A program made the translations under genes and the position numbers. From the NCBI RefSeq assembly GCF_024699925.1, contig NZ_JAJOMX010000001.1:4130001-4194000 (forward strand): 64,000 nucleotides of DNA. Reading direction: 5' to 3'. The notes under the pieces are model-generated. The model did not search any database. It had not been told where the DNA came from and worked only from the letters and a program-made list of their open reading frames with translations. Positions 9,215-18,933 of this stretch are shown here, piece by piece; the stretch's first letter is position 1, and every line of letters starts with the position of its first letter. The stretch is from Mesorhizobium sp. J428 (GTDB lineage: Bacteria; Pseudomonadota; Alphaproteobacteria; Rhizobiales; Rhizobiaceae).

Positions 9215-10348
9215 ATGATGCCGCAGACAGTTTTCGACGATCCCGATGGCACGCTTGCGATGCTGCGCGACAGCGTGGCGACGCTGGCGTCGCGTCAGCC
9301 GGGAGCAGCATCCCTGCGCGCCAAGCGTGCCAGGTCGGGCGATGTCGACCGCGATCTCTGGAACTCCATGGCTGAAGCCGGCTGGACCGGCCTGCTGCTG
9401 CCCGAGGATCTCGGCGGTGCGGGTCTCGGCCTCGCCGAACAGGCCGTGCTCTCGGAGTCCCTGGGCCGGGCGCTGATTTCCGAGCCGGTCGGCGCGGGCG
9501 CGGTCTTCGCCTCCACCCTTCTGCGCGACGCGCCGGCTTCCGCCGAGCGCGACCGTCTCGCGGCCGGTCTTGTCTCCGGCGAGCTCTTCGTCTCTCCGGC
9601 CTGGCAGGACCCGTCGCAGCATGTGCATGGCGCGCCGCTCAAGGCGGCCGTGGACGCCGATGGCGTCGTGCTCACCGGCGATCGCCACTTCGTCGACGGC
9701 GCGAGCTCTGCGACTGATTTTCTGGTCGTGGTGGATGCCGGCAGCGAGGCGCTTGTGGTGTCCGTGCCTGCGAATGCATCAGGCCTCTCGGCGTCGGAGA
9801 AGGCAGGCGTCGACGGCGCAGCCATCGGCCGCTTGCACTTCGAGCGCTGCCGCGTCGCGGCAAGTCGCGTGATCGGCCGTGGCCCGAGTGTTGCTGCGCT
9901 CGTGGAAGCCGCCGTGACCAATGCGCGGATCGCCATCGCGGCGGAGCTCGCGGGCATCGCCAGCAAGGCCATCGAGATGACGATCGCCTACACCAAGGAC
10001 CGCATCCAGTTCGGCAAGCCGATCGCGAGCTTCCAGGCGGTGCAGCACCGCATGGTCGAGATGTGGAGCGATGCGGAATTCGCCTGCGCCTCGGTCGTCA
10101 ACGCGGTCGTGCGCCAGTCGGAAGACGATGCGAAAGAAGCGGCCATGGCCGTGCTCGCGGCAAAGGCGCGCTGCGGCGACGCGGCGACCTCGATCTGCCG
10201 CCGCGCGGTGCACCTGCACGGCGCCATGGGCTTCACCGATGAGCACGACATCGGCCTCTACCTGAAGCGCGCCATCGCGCTCAGCGCGACGCTCGGTCAG
10301 CCCGAGGCGATGCGCCTGGAATTCGTCGAAGTAGAACGCGCGGCCTGA
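9215..10348 (+). CDS. Acyl-CoA dehydrogenase family protein
   Basis: 377 residues, flavoprotein of beta-oxidation type. The N-terminal helical domain (WTGLLLPEDLGGAGLGLAEQ), a middle beta-domain, and the C-terminal domain with IQFGKPIASFQAVQHRM and LHGAMGFTDEHDIGLYLKRA are visible. The middle domain is degenerate compared with classical members, as often seen in the smaller partner of heteromeric ACADs such as those of steroid degradation. It is followed 17 nt later by an enoyl-CoA hydratase and then a second ACAD, so the two may form a heteromer. GGGAGGA precedes ATG 9215 (ATG 9218 is equally possible). Confidence 0.88.
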   Translation: MMPQTVFDDPDGTLAMLRDSVATLASRQPGAASLRAKRARSGDVDRDLWNSMAEAGWTGLLLPEDLGGAGLGLAEQAVLSESLGRALISEPVGAGAVFASTLLRDAPASAERDRLAAGLVSGELFVSPAWQDPSQHVHGAPLKAAVDADGVVLTGDRHFVDGASSATDFLVVVDAGSEALVVSVPANASGLSASEKAGVDGAAIGRLHFERCRVAASRVIGRGPSVAALVEAAVTNARIAIAAELAGIASKAIEMTIAYTKDRIQFGKPIASFQAVQHRMVEMWSDAEFACASVVNAVVRQSEDDAKEAAMAVLAAKARCGDAATSICRRAVHLHGAMGFTDEHDIGLYLKRAIALSATLGQPEAMRLEFVEVERAA

Positions 10349-10365
10349 CTGCGGGAGGAAATGCA

Positions 10366-11142
10366 ATGCGTAACAATCTGATCAAGGTCGACATCGCCGA
10401 CCACATCGCGCTCGTGAAGATGGACAGCCCTCCGGTCAACGCCTACTCGCGTGACTTCTCCGAGGAGATGATCGAGACCTTCGACGAGCTGAACGATACG
10501 CCCGAAGTGCGCTGCATCGTCATCACCGGCCGCGAGAAGATCTTCTCCGCCGGCGCCGACATCAAGAACCGCCAGGCCATCGGCGACATCAAGGGCGAGA
10601 CCTACCGTCATATGCGCCGCGCCCGCGAGGTTTCCAACTCGATCATGGAACAGAACCGGCCGGTCATCGCCGCCGTCAACGGTCCCGCGCTCGGTGCCGG
10701 CATGGGCCCGGTCATCGCCGCCGACATCATCGTGGCGTCCGAGAACGCCGTGTTCGGCCTGCCGGAGATCGACATCGGCCTGATGGGCGGCGTCAGCCAC
10801 ATCACCACCATCTTCCCGAAGTCGCTTGCCCGCCGCATGGTGCTCACCGGCTACCGCGTGCCGGCCGCCGAGGCTTACCGCCGCGGCATCATCGAGGCCT
10901 GCGTGCCGCTCGAGGACCTGATGGAAGAGGCGATGAAGCTCGCCCGCAACATCGCCTCCAAGAGCCCGAAGGCGCTGTCGCTCGCCAAGCGCGCCATCAA
11001 CACGGTCGGCTCTATGCCGCTGCGCGAGGGCTATCGGTTCGAGCAGAACCTCACCAACGAGATGACCCGTCACGAGGACTCCAAGGAGGCCATGCGCGCC
11101 TTCATCGAGAAGCGCCCGGCGGTGTTCAAGGACACGATCTGA
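10366..11142 (+). CDS. Enoyl-CoA hydratase/isomerase family protein
   Basis: 258 residues, crotonase fold. Oxyanion-hole segments are IFSAGADIKN (near residue 60) and GPALGAGMGPVIAADIIVAS (near 105). The catalytic-Glu region is FGLPEIDIGLMGG. It hydrates or isomerises an enoyl-CoA, the step after an acyl-CoA dehydrogenase. Its TGA overlaps the ATG of the next ACAD by one base, indicating translational coupling in the operon starting at 9215. Confidence 0.9.
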   Translation: MRNNLIKVDIADHIALVKMDSPPVNAYSRDFSEEMIETFDELNDTPEVRCIVITGREKIFSAGADIKNRQAIGDIKGETYRHMRRAREVSNSIMEQNRPVIAAVNGPALGAGMGPVIAADIIVASENAVFGLPEIDIGLMGGVSHITTIFPKSLARRMVLTGYRVPAAEAYRRGIIEACVPLEDLMEEAMKLARNIASKSPKALSLAKRAINTVGSMPLREGYRFEQNLTNEMTRHEDSKEAMRAFIEKRPAVFKDTI

Positions 11143-12299
11143 TGGCGACCGACTGGAATGCGATGTCGGACGACGACTTCCGGGCCGCTTTCCGCGACCT
11201 GGTCGAGCGTCGTCTTCCTCCCGAACTGCGCTTCATGCGCAAGCAGCGGCCTCTCTTCGACGAGGTTGCCGTCTGGTACCATGCGCTGAACGAAGAAGGC
11301 TGGCTGTCGCCGGTCTGGCCGGTCGAATATGGCGGCATGGGGCTGAATCCGGCCAAGCACATGATCTATGTCGAGGAGTGGGGGCGCCTCGGCTGCCCGC
11401 GCATCCCCGACCATGGTCTCGGCCTGATCGGCCCGCTGCTGCTCGCCTTCGGCACGGAAGAGCAGAAGAACTACTATCTGCCCAAGATCCTGTCCGGCGA
11501 GCACGTCTGGTGCCAGGGCTACTCGGAGCCGAATTCCGGTTCGGACCTCGCGAGCCTGCGCACCGCGGCCGTGCGCGACGGCGACCACTTCGTCGTCAAC
11601 GGCCAGAAGATCTGGACCACGCTGGCGCATTGCGCCAACTGGATCTTTGCGCTGGTGCGCACCTCGCGTGACGAGAAGGTGCGTCAGAAGGGCATCACCG
11701 TCCTTCTGATCGACATGACGACGCCAGGCGTGAAGGTCCGCCCGATCGCCAATCTGCGCGGCGAGACGGACTTCTGCGAAGTCTTCTTCGACAATGTCCG
11801 CGTTCCGGTCGGGAACTTGGTCGGCGAAGTGGACCAGGGCTGGAACGTTGCGAAGTCGGTGCTCGGCCACGAGCGCATCTTCCTCGGCGCGCCGACGCGT
11901 CCCGAGATCGCGATGGAGCGGCTGGACAAGCTCGCCCGCGCCCGCGGCGCTTTCGAGGATCCGGCCTTCCGCTCCCGCTATGCGAAGCACCGGCTGGACC
12001 TGTATGATCTCGGTTCCGCCTTCGAGCGTTTCGCCAAGGTGCTGCGCGAGGGGGGAGAGCTTGGCGCGGACGTGTCCCTGCTCAAGATCTTCACGACCGA
12101 GCTCTATCAGCGGATCACGGAGGAGATGTTGTTGCTGGCCGGCGAGGATGCCCGCTATTTCGACGACATCGAAGCCGGAAACGACGAGGTCGATGCGATG
12201 AACCTGTTCCTGGATTCGCGTGCGCCGGCCATCTTCGGCGGCTCCAACGAGATCCAGAAGAACATCCTTGCCAAGGCTGTGCTCGGCCTGCCGAGCTAG
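11142..12299 (+). CDS. Acyl-CoA dehydrogenase family protein
   Basis: 385 residues with full-length ACAD architecture. FAD and substrate segments are visible: WCQGYSEPNSGSDLASLRT (near 125), GQKIWTTLAHCANWIFALVR, and the C-terminal IFGGSNEIQKNILAKAVLGL. It resembles FadE-type large subunits acting on bulky acyl-CoAs. Together with the ACAD at 9215 and the hydratase between them, it gives two oxidation steps around one hydration, or one heteromeric enzyme. Confidence 0.92.
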   Translation: MATDWNAMSDDDFRAAFRDLVERRLPPELRFMRKQRPLFDEVAVWYHALNEEGWLSPVWPVEYGGMGLNPAKHMIYVEEWGRLGCPRIPDHGLGLIGPLLLAFGTEEQKNYYLPKILSGEHVWCQGYSEPNSGSDLASLRTAAVRDGDHFVVNGQKIWTTLAHCANWIFALVRTSRDEKVRQKGITVLLIDMTTPGVKVRPIANLRGETDFCEVFFDNVRVPVGNLVGEVDQGWNVAKSVLGHERIFLGAPTRPEIAMERLDKLARARGAFEDPAFRSRYAKHRLDLYDLGSAFERFAKVLREGGELGADVSLLKIFTTELYQRITEEMLLLAGEDARYFDDIEAGNDEVDAMNLFLDSRAPAIFGGSNEIQKNILAKAVLGLPS

Positions 12300-12358
12300 G
12301 CCTCGACGTGTGGGCGGTCCGCGCGCCGGGACAGGCGCGGGACCGATAGGGAGGAAAC

Positions 12359-13156
12359 ATGGCGAATAGCTCTGCGGTCCTGTCGCGGACCGAGACTGCG
12401 CAGGACGCGGACAACGTGCTGGTCGCCGAAGGGCTGACCAAGGTCTTTGCCGGCTTCGCTGCCGTGAAGGACGTGAACCTCGCCGTTCGGCGGGGCTCGA
12501 TTCATGCGCTGATCGGACCGAACGGCGCTGGCAAGACGACCTGCTTCAACCTCCTGACCAAGACGCTCGCGCCGACCAGCGGCAAGATCGTCTTCGACGG
12601 CGAGGACATCTCCTCGCTGCGCACGTCCCAGGTCGCACGCCGCGGCCTCGTGCGCTCGTTTCAGATTTCGGCCACCTTCCCGAACCTCACCGCCCGCGAG
12701 AACGTTCGCGTGGCGCTGCAGTCGTCCTACGGCACGGCGTATCAGTTCTGGCGCTCGCTGCGGGCGGTCGCGCCGCTGAACAGGCGCGCCGACGAACTGC
12801 TCGATCAGGTGGGGCTGGCCAACAGCCGCGAGACACCCGCCGCCGAGCTTTCCTACGGCAAGAAGCGCGCGCTGGAGATCGCCACCACGCTGGCGCTCGA
12901 GCCGCGCGTCATGCTGCTGGACGAGCCGACCGCCGGCATGGGTCACGAGGACATCGAACCCATCACCGACCTGATCAAGCGCGCCGCCGTCGGGCGCACG
13001 GTGCTTCTGGTCGAGCACAATCTCTCGGTCGTTTCGACGCTCTGCGACAAGATCACCGTGCTGCAGCACGGCCAGGTGCTCGCCGAAGGCAACTACGCCG
13101 AGGTTTCGAACAATCCCGCGGTCGTCACCGCCTATATGGGAGGCGTCGATGAGTAG
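12359..13156 (+). CDS. Branched-chain amino acid-type ABC transporter ATP-binding protein (LivG-like)
   Basis: 265 residues. Walker A GPNGAGKTT (near 59), signature LSYGKKRALEIATTLAL and Walker B VMLLDEPTAGMGHED identify an ABC ATPase of the HAAT (LivG) family. The first 25 or so residues are a variable extension. It overlaps the LivF-like gene by 8 nt. HAAT-type importers in catabolic islands often carry aromatic acids, urea or amides rather than amino acids; the cargo here is unknown. Confidence 0.92.
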   Translation: MANSSAVLSRTETAQDADNVLVAEGLTKVFAGFAAVKDVNLAVRRGSIHALIGPNGAGKTTCFNLLTKTLAPTSGKIVFDGEDISSLRTSQVARRGLVRSFQISATFPNLTARENVRVALQSSYGTAYQFWRSLRAVAPLNRRADELLDQVGLANSRETPAAELSYGKKRALEIATTLALEPRVMLLDEPTAGMGHEDIEPITDLIKRAAVGRTVLLVEHNLSVVSTLCDKITVLQHGQVLAEGNYAEVSNNPAVVTAYMGGVDE

Positions 13157-13892
13157 CGTTGCCGTCGAGAAGGCATCGCCGGCCGCGAGCAGCGCGCCGA
13201 TGCTGAAGATCGACAATCTGAGCGCCTGGTACGCGGAATCGAAGGTCCTGCACGGCATGACGTTCGACGTGCGCGAAGGCGAGCTCCTCACCCTCATCGG
13301 GCGCAACGGCGCGGGCAAGACGACGACGTTGCGCTCGATCATGGGCATCGTCCAGAAGCGCACCGGCTCGATCAATTTCAACGGCACCGAGCTGGTCGGC
13401 AAGCGCACATTCCAGATCGCGCGGCTCGGCATCGGCTACTGCCCCGAGGAGCGCGCGATCTTCTCGTCGCTGTCGGTGCGGGAGAACCTGTTCCTGCCGC
13501 CGGTGCTGCGCGAAGGCGGCATCACCGACGATCAGCTCTACGCGACTTTTCCGAACCTCAAGGCTCGCGCCAACAGCCAGGGAACGAAACTCTCCGGTGG
13601 CGAACAGCAGATGCTGGCGATTGCCCGCATCCTGCGCACCGGCTCGCGCCTGCTCCTGCTCGACGAGCCGAGCGAAGGGCTTGCGCCGGTCGTCGTCAAG
13701 GAGATCGGCGAAACCATCCAGCGGCTGAAGTCGCAGGGGTTCACGATCGTGCTGGTCGAGCAGAACCTGCGCTTCGCGCGCCTGGTCGCCGACCGGCACG
13801 TGGTCGTCGAGAACGGGAGGGTGGCCGACATCCTGACCAATGCCGAGCTCGAGGCCGACATGGGCCGCGTAAAATCCTATCTGGGGGTGTGA
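13149..13892 (+). CDS. Branched-chain amino acid-type ABC transporter ATP-binding protein (LivF-like)
   Basis: 247 residues. Walker A GRNGAGKTT (near 55), signature KLSGGEQQMLAIARIL and Walker B LLLLDEPSEGLAP are intact. LivF-type partner of the preceding ATPase. It ends at TGA 13890-13892, directly overlapping the permease gene. Confidence 0.93.
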   Translation: MSSVAVEKASPAASSAPMLKIDNLSAWYAESKVLHGMTFDVREGELLTLIGRNGAGKTTTLRSIMGIVQKRTGSINFNGTELVGKRTFQIARLGIGYCPEERAIFSSLSVRENLFLPPVLREGGITDDQLYATFPNLKARANSQGTKLSGGEQQMLAIARILRTGSRLLLLDEPSEGLAPVVVKEIGETIQRLKSQGFTIVLVEQNLRFARLVADRHVVVENGRVADILTNAELEADMGRVKSYLGV

Positions 13893-14779
13893 GCGATGTT
13901 CGAAGGCATCGATGCACCCAACTGCTCTTCGGGCAGATCCTGCTCGGCCTCATCAACGGCTCATTCTACGCGATGCTGTCGATGGGCCTCGCCATCATCT
14001 TCGGCCTGATGAGCGTCGTGAATTTCACGCACGGCGCCCAGTACATGCTCGGCGCTTTCGTCGCCTGGCTCCTGCTGAACTTCCTAGGGGTGAACTACTG
14101 GGGCGCCCTCATCCTTGCACCGATCGTCGTCGCCGTGACCGGCATGGTGATGGAACGGCTGCTGCTGCGGCCGCTCCAGGGGCTTGACCATCTCTACGGG
14201 CTCCTCGCCACCTACGCCGTGGCGCTGATCGTCGAGGGCCTCGTGCGCTACAAATACGGTTCGACCGGCCTGCCGCACGAGAACCCGATCCCCGGCGGCA
14301 TGAATCTGGGTTTCATGTTCCTCCCCTATTACCGCCTGTGGGTGGTGGTCTTCTCGCTCGTGACCTGCCTGGGCACCTGGTATCTCATCGAATACACCAA
14401 GCTCGGCGCCTACCTGCGCGCCGCCAACGAGAAGCCGCAGATCGTCGAAACCTTCGGCATCAACGTGCCGAAGATGATGACGCTCACCTATGGCTTCGGC
14501 GTCGGCCTCGCCGGCCTGTCGGGCGTGCTGGCCGCGCCCATCTACCAGGTCTCGCCGTCGATGGGCTCCAGCCTCATGATCGTGGTCTTCGCCGTGGTCG
14601 TCATCGGCGGCATGGGCTCGATCGCGGGAGCGGCCGTCACCGGCTACATGCTCGGCGTCGTCGAGGGGCTCACCAAGGTGTTCTACCCCGAGGCTGCCAG
14701 CGTCGTGATCTTCCTGTTCATGATCGTCTCGCTCTATCTGCGCCCGGCCGGCCTGTTCGCCAGCAAGGAGTCCGTCTGA
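13889..14779 (+). CDS. Branched-chain amino acid-type ABC transporter permease (LivH-like), N-terminus possibly frameshifted
   Basis: Inner-membrane permease with about eight hydrophobic segments and the family stretch FGQILLGLINGSFYAMLSMG. Only GTG 13889 keeps one open frame. The better start is ATG 13896 (giving MFEGIDA), which leaves the family frame unless one base is missing near 13908-13913 (GATGCACCC; an extra A would restore an A-T-Q-L-L-F junction). The body of the protein is unaffected. Its stop overlaps the LivM-like gene start (TGATG). Confidence 0.88.
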   Translation: MSDVRRHRCTQLLFGQILLGLINGSFYAMLSMGLAIIFGLMSVVNFTHGAQYMLGAFVAWLLLNFLGVNYWGALILAPIVVAVTGMVMERLLLRPLQGLDHLYGLLATYAVALIVEGLVRYKYGSTGLPHENPIPGGMNLGFMFLPYYRLWVVVFSLVTCLGTWYLIEYTKLGAYLRAANEKPQIVETFGINVPKMMTLTYGFGVGLAGLSGVLAAPIYQVSPSMGSSLMIVVFAVVVIGGMGSIAGAAVTGYMLGVVEGLTKVFYPEAASVVIFLFMIVSLYLRPAGLFASKESV

Positions 14780-15753
14780 TGCCTCGCCTGCTCATCCTTG
14801 CCGTGGTTGCGGTGCTGGCGATCCTGGCGCCCTTCTACTTCTACTCCGTCACGCTGATGACGGTGATGTGCTTCATCATCTTCGCGTGCTCGTTCAACCT
14901 CCTACTCGGCTATACCGGGCTGCTCTGCTTCGGCCACGCCATGTTCTTCGGCGGCGCGGCCTATGTCACCGGACTGATCCTCAAGACCACGCCGATCTCG
15001 ACCGAACTCGCCATCCTGGCGGGCGGCGGGGCGGCGGGGCTTCTCGGCCTCGTCATCGGCTATCTCACGATGCGCCGCCAGGGCATCCAGTTTGCGATGA
15101 TCACGCTCGCCTTCTCTCAGTTCATCTACTTCATCTTCCTCCAGGCGCCGTTCACCGGCGGCGAGGATGGCATGCAGGCGATCCCGCGCAACGACCTGTT
15201 CGGCTTCGTCGACATCAGCTCGAACATGACGTTCTACTATGTCGTGCTGGCCATCACCGCGCTGTGCGTCTTCATCTACTACCGCGTCGTCCACTCACCC
15301 TATGGCGAGGTATTGAAGGCCGTGCGCGACAACCAGCCCCGCGTCGAGTCGCTCGGTTTCGATCCCGAGAAGATTAAGCTCTTGGCTTTCGTCATCTCCG
15401 CCGCGATGGCGGGCGTGGCCGGCGGCATGAAGGCGACCGTCTACCAGTTCGCCACGCTCACCGATGCGTCCTGGCCTGTGTCGGGCGAGGTCATCCTGAT
15501 GACGCTGCTCGGCGGCCTCGGCACGCTGATCGGCCCGGTCTTCGGCGCCGCCGGCATCATCCTGCTCAACGACTATCTCGCCGGTTTCGGCGAATGGGCG
15601 CTGGTTTCGCAGGGCGTCATCCTGCTGATCGTCATCGTCTTCTTCCGCCGCGGCTTTGTCGGCGAACTGACCGCGCTCGCGAAATATCTGCGCCGCCGCT
15701 CTGCGCCGTCGGATGCCAAGGCCAAGCAGGTCGAGGTGAAGCCCGCGCACTGA
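14779..15753 (+). CDS. Branched-chain amino acid-type ABC transporter permease (LivM-like)
   Basis: 324 residues with many transmembrane segments. The LivM signature region is present (FNLLLGYTGLLCFGHAMFFG, and GGLGTLIGPVFGAAG near the end), followed by a basic cytoplasmic tail. Coupled to the LivH-like gene by a one-base overlap. It closes the transporter operon; a terminator hairpin surrounds its stop codon. The binding protein for the importer is encoded separately at 18934. Confidence 0.93.
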   Translation: MPRLLILAVVAVLAILAPFYFYSVTLMTVMCFIIFACSFNLLLGYTGLLCFGHAMFFGGAAYVTGLILKTTPISTELAILAGGGAAGLLGLVIGYLTMRRQGIQFAMITLAFSQFIYFIFLQAPFTGGEDGMQAIPRNDLFGFVDISSNMTFYYVVLAITALCVFIYYRVVHSPYGEVLKAVRDNQPRVESLGFDPEKIKLLAFVISAAMAGVAGGMKATVYQFATLTDASWPVSGEVILMTLLGGLGTLIGPVFGAAGIILLNDYLAGFGEWALVSQGVILLIVIVFFRRGFVGELTALAKYLRRRSAPSDAKAKQVEVKPAH

Positions 15754-15766
15754 GCGCGGGCTTTCA
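15741..15766 (+). terminator. Rho-independent terminator after LivM-like gene
   Basis: GCCCGCGC (15741-15748) pairs with GCGCGGGC (15754-15761), the loop ACTGA containing the stop codon, followed by TTTCAT. The T-run is short, so strength is uncertain. It lies between convergent genes. Confidence 0.55.
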
Positions 15767-15770
15767 TAAG

Positions 15771-16550
15771 CTAGAACTCGATGTCGATCGGCTGCTCGAA
15801 GGGATCGTTCGGACGGACCGTCTTCACCGCCCGGCGCAGCGTCGCCAGGTAGCGGTCGTGGTTGGCGCGGATGCGCTCCGCCGCGCCGCCGAGGCCGAGC
15901 ACCACCGGCTGACCCTGGATGGTGATCGGCAGAAGGACGCAGATCGTGCCGCCGCCGAGAAACGGCACGTTCTCCGCCGAACAGTAGCCCTTCTCCCGGA
16001 TCTCGTGAATCTTCGCCAGCATGTCCGGGATCTTCACCTTCTCGGCGGATTTGTCGGTGGCAATGTTGGCGCGGCGCACGATGTTGTCGATCTTGTCGTC
16101 GGGCAGCGTCGACATCAGCGTCCAGCCGACGGCCGACTGGGTGAGGGGACGCAGGGTCCCCTCGTCGACATGGAACCGCAGCGCGTGCACCGACTGGATG
16201 ATCTGGACGTATTGCAGGTAGACGTCGTTCTTGGTGCCAATCGAAACCGTCTCGCCGGTGGCGGCGTGCACGTCCTGCATCGCCTCCAGGACCCGGCTGT
16301 TTCCGAACAGCGCGCGCGGGATCCAGTCGCCGAGCGAGGTCACTTTCGGCGTCGGGAAATAGAGCCTCTCGCGGCGGTCGTAGTTGAGGTAGCCGAGGGT
16401 GACGAGCGTTTTGAGGAGCACGGTGCTGCTCGATTGCGGATAGCCGAGCGCGACCGCGATCTCCGACATCGACTTCGGCTGTCTAACCTTCTTGAAATAT
16501 TCGAGAATTTCAATCGCGCGCGTCGCCGACTTGACCTGTGACGTCAGCAT
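15771..16550 (-). CDS. IclR family transcriptional regulator
   Basis: 259 residues from ATG 16550, chosen because of the GGGAGGGG site upstream. The N-terminal winged helix (SATRAIEILEYFKK, MSEIAVALGYPQSSSTVLLKTL) is followed by the IclR effector domain (about residues 85-255). Such proteins bind small organic acids and control adjacent catabolic genes. Divergent from the LLM monooxygenase gene, with the palindrome TTTCACGATCGTGAAA between them; matching sites elsewhere in the island make it the likely island-wide regulator (inference). Confidence 0.9.
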   Translation of the reverse strand: MLTSQVKSATRAIEILEYFKKVRQPKSMSEIAVALGYPQSSSTVLLKTLVTLGYLNYDRRERLYFPTPKVTSLGDWIPRALFGNSRVLEAMQDVHAATGETVSIGTKNDVYLQYVQIIQSVHALRFHVDEGTLRPLTQSAVGWTLMSTLPDDKIDNIVRRANIATDKSAEKVKIPDMLAKIHEIREKGYCSAENVPFLGGGTICVLLPITIQGQPVVLGLGGAAERIRANHDRYLATLRRAVKTVRPNDPFEQPIDIEF

Positions 16551-16576
16551 TCTTCGCCCCTCCCGGCCAACGCCAA

Positions 16577-16592
16577 TTTCACGATCGTGAAA
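16577..16592. promoter_or_regulatory. Perfect palindromic operator candidate for IclR
   Basis: TTTCACGATCGTGAAA is a perfect 16-nt palindrome 26 nt upstream of the IclR start codon and 147 nt upstream of the divergent monooxygenase. Position and symmetry fit autoregulation plus control of the divergent operon. Confidence 0.6.
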
Positions 16593-16739
16593 CTGCGCAG
16601 CACGTATGAATTGCATATGGCCTCGTCAGACTGCGCATGACATGGTGCCCGCCGTCAAGTCCGGCGCCTGTCGTGCGACGGCTCGACGCAAGAACAAGAC
16701 GGACGACCGAAGTGGATCGCCCGCGTTCCGGAGGAAACC

Positions 16740-18054
16740 ATGAAGCTCGGAGTGTTCTATGAACATCAGCTTCCGCAGCCCTGGGTGGAGGGTGCGGAGC
16801 AGAAGCTGTTCAACGACGCTCTCGACCAGATCGAACTCGCCGACCGGCTCGGCTTCGATCACATGTGGGAAGTCGAGCATCATTTCCTGGAAGAGTATTC
16901 GCACTCCTCCGCGCCTGAGGTTTTCCTCGGCGCCGTATCCCAGCGCACCAAGAACATCCGCATCGGGCACGGCATCTGCCTGTCCTCGCCGCGTTACAAT
17001 CATCCGGCCCGCGTCGCCGAACGCCTCGGCACGCTCGACCTGATCTCCAACGGCCGCGTCGAGTGGGGGCACCGGCGAGTCCGGTTCCCTGATCGAGATG
17101 CACGGCTTCGGCATCGAGCCCGAGCAGAAGACCGCGATGTGGCGCGAGGGGGTCGAGCAGACCGCCAACATGATGACCATGCGGCCCTATCCGGGCTACG
17201 AAGGACAGTTCTTCTCGATGCCGGTGCGCAACGTCGTGCCGAAGCCGGTGCAAAAGCCGCACCCGCCGATCTGGATGGCCTGCTCCCGCCGCGAGAGCAT
17301 TCTGCGTGCCGCCCGTCACGGCGTCGGCGCCCTGGTGTTCGGCTTCGTCGAGGCGAGTCAGGCGAAGCTATGGCGCGACGAATACTACGCAATTATCAAG
17401 TCTGACGAATGCGTGCCGATCGGTCATGCGGTAAACGCCAACTTCGCCACGCTCAACGGCATGATGGTTCACGAGAACCATGACGAGGCGATCCGGCGCG
17501 GGCTCGATGGCTTCCGCTTCTTCGGCTATTCGATCGCCCACTACGCTGTCTATGGCGAGCACCAGCCGGGCGTCACCAATCTCTGGAAGCGCTTCCTCAC
17601 TATTAAGGAAGACATGAAGGAGACGCCCGGCTCCGGCTCGATCGGAACGCCGAAGAGCGTGCGCGAGCACCTGAAGGGCTACGCCGACGTCGGCATCGAC
17701 CAGATGATCTTCATCCAGCAGTCAGGCATGAACCGCCACGAGCACATCTGCGAGGCGCTCGAACTGTTCGCCAGCGAGGTCATGCCGGAGCTCAAGGAGC
17801 GCGAGGACGAGCGGGTGAAGAAGAAGGACGAGGAACTCGCCCCCTTCATCGAGAAGGCGCTCGCCCGCAAGCCCCGCATGGCGGAGCTCGCCGAGCATGA
17901 GGTGCCCAACGTCGAATCCATCGGCATCGTGCTCGAGCGCCGCTCCGGCAAGGATTACGCCACGGCGGGTGGCACCTATGCCGACCCGACGCGCGGCGGC
18001 GCGATCCCGATGGCTTCGCGCGAGACCTTCGCCAAGGCAGCGAAGGCGGGTTGA
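16740..18054 (+). pseudogene. LLM class (luciferase-like) flavin-dependent monooxygenase, frameshifted
   Basis: The N-terminal part (16740 to about 17065) reads as a bacterial luciferase-like TIM barrel: MKLGVFYEHQLPQPW, then DLISNGRVEWG. The frame is lost at a run of five G (17065-17069); dropping one G restores G-T-G-E-S-G-S and the rest of the protein to TGA 18054, about 437 residues in total. Such enzymes use FMNH2 and O2 for hydroxylation or Baeyer-Villiger oxidation. The homopolymer context suggests a sequencing error in a working gene. It starts an operon opposite IclR, with an SDR following; FMNH2 could come from the flavin reductase at 23918. Confidence 0.85.
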
Positions 18055-18088
18055 ACGAGAACTATGTCGTATCAGGGAAGGGAAGTGC

Positions 18089-18847
18089 ATGGCTGGTAGG
18101 CTCGAAGGGCGCGTCGCGCTCGTGACCGGCGGGGGGCGCGGCATAGGGCGCGCCATCTCCGAGGCGTATGCCCGCGAGGGCGCCGCCGTCGGCGTGCTGG
18201 ACCTCAAGCCCGAGATCGCCAGCGAAGCCGCGGATGCCATCAACGCGGCGGGCGGCAAGGCGCTGCCGCTGGTGGCCAATGTCGGCAAGCGCGACGAGGT
18301 CTTCGCGGCGGCGGCGAAGCTGAAGGAGGCTTTCGGCCCGACGACCATCCTGGTCAACAATGCGATGTTCAACCGCTACGGCTCGCTCCTGGAGCAGGAC
18401 GAGAAGACGATTGGCCTGATGATCGACGTCGGCTTCAAGGGCGTCATCTGGGGCTATCAGGCCGTGGTGCCGCAGATGCAGGAAGCGGGTGGCGGTGCCA
18501 TCGTCAACATCGCCTCTCCGGCGGCGCTGATCGCGTTCAAGCACGGCATCATGTACAGCTCGGTCAAGGCCGCGGTGCAGGCGTCGACGCGTTCGGCCGC
18601 CGCCGAGTTCGGCCCGATGAACATCCGCGTCAACGCCATCGCGCCGGGCTCCACTCGCACCGACGGCGCCAACCTCGTCGTCGACGAGGCAGGCTGGGAG
18701 CGCCGGCGCCAGAAGGTGCCGCTCGGCCGTCTCGGCGAGCCGGAAGACATCGCCAATGCGGCGGTGTTCCTTGCAAGCGAGGAGTCAAGCTGGGTCAGCG
18801 GCGACATGATGCTCGTCGATGGCGCGATGACGTTCGCATTTTCATGA
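18089..18847 (+). CDS. SDR family NAD(P)-dependent oxidoreductase
   Basis: 252 residues. Rossmann motif TGGGRGIGRA near residue 14, LVNNAMFN, catalytic Ser in NIASPAAL and YSSVK, and the late PLGRLGEPEDIANAAVFLAS are all present: a classical SDR. Likely oxidises an alcohol or reduces a ketone intermediate. ATG 18089 follows AGGGAAGG and matches the conserved N-terminus; the open frame upstream is not family sequence. Confidence 0.92.
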   Translation: MAGRLEGRVALVTGGGRGIGRAISEAYAREGAAVGVLDLKPEIASEAADAINAAGGKALPLVANVGKRDEVFAAAAKLKEAFGPTTILVNNAMFNRYGSLLEQDEKTIGLMIDVGFKGVIWGYQAVVPQMQEAGGGAIVNIASPAALIAFKHGIMYSSVKAAVQASTRSAAAEFGPMNIRVNAIAPGSTRTDGANLVVDEAGWERRRQKVPLGRLGEPEDIANAAVFLASEESSWVSGDMMLVDGAMTFAFS

Positions 18848-18933
18848 GATCAGCCGGCGGAGGGCCGCCGGATGTGCAACCAGCTCAGACGGGGCAAGGA
18901 AAAACCCTGGGGAGCGCAAGTGGAGGAAATCGC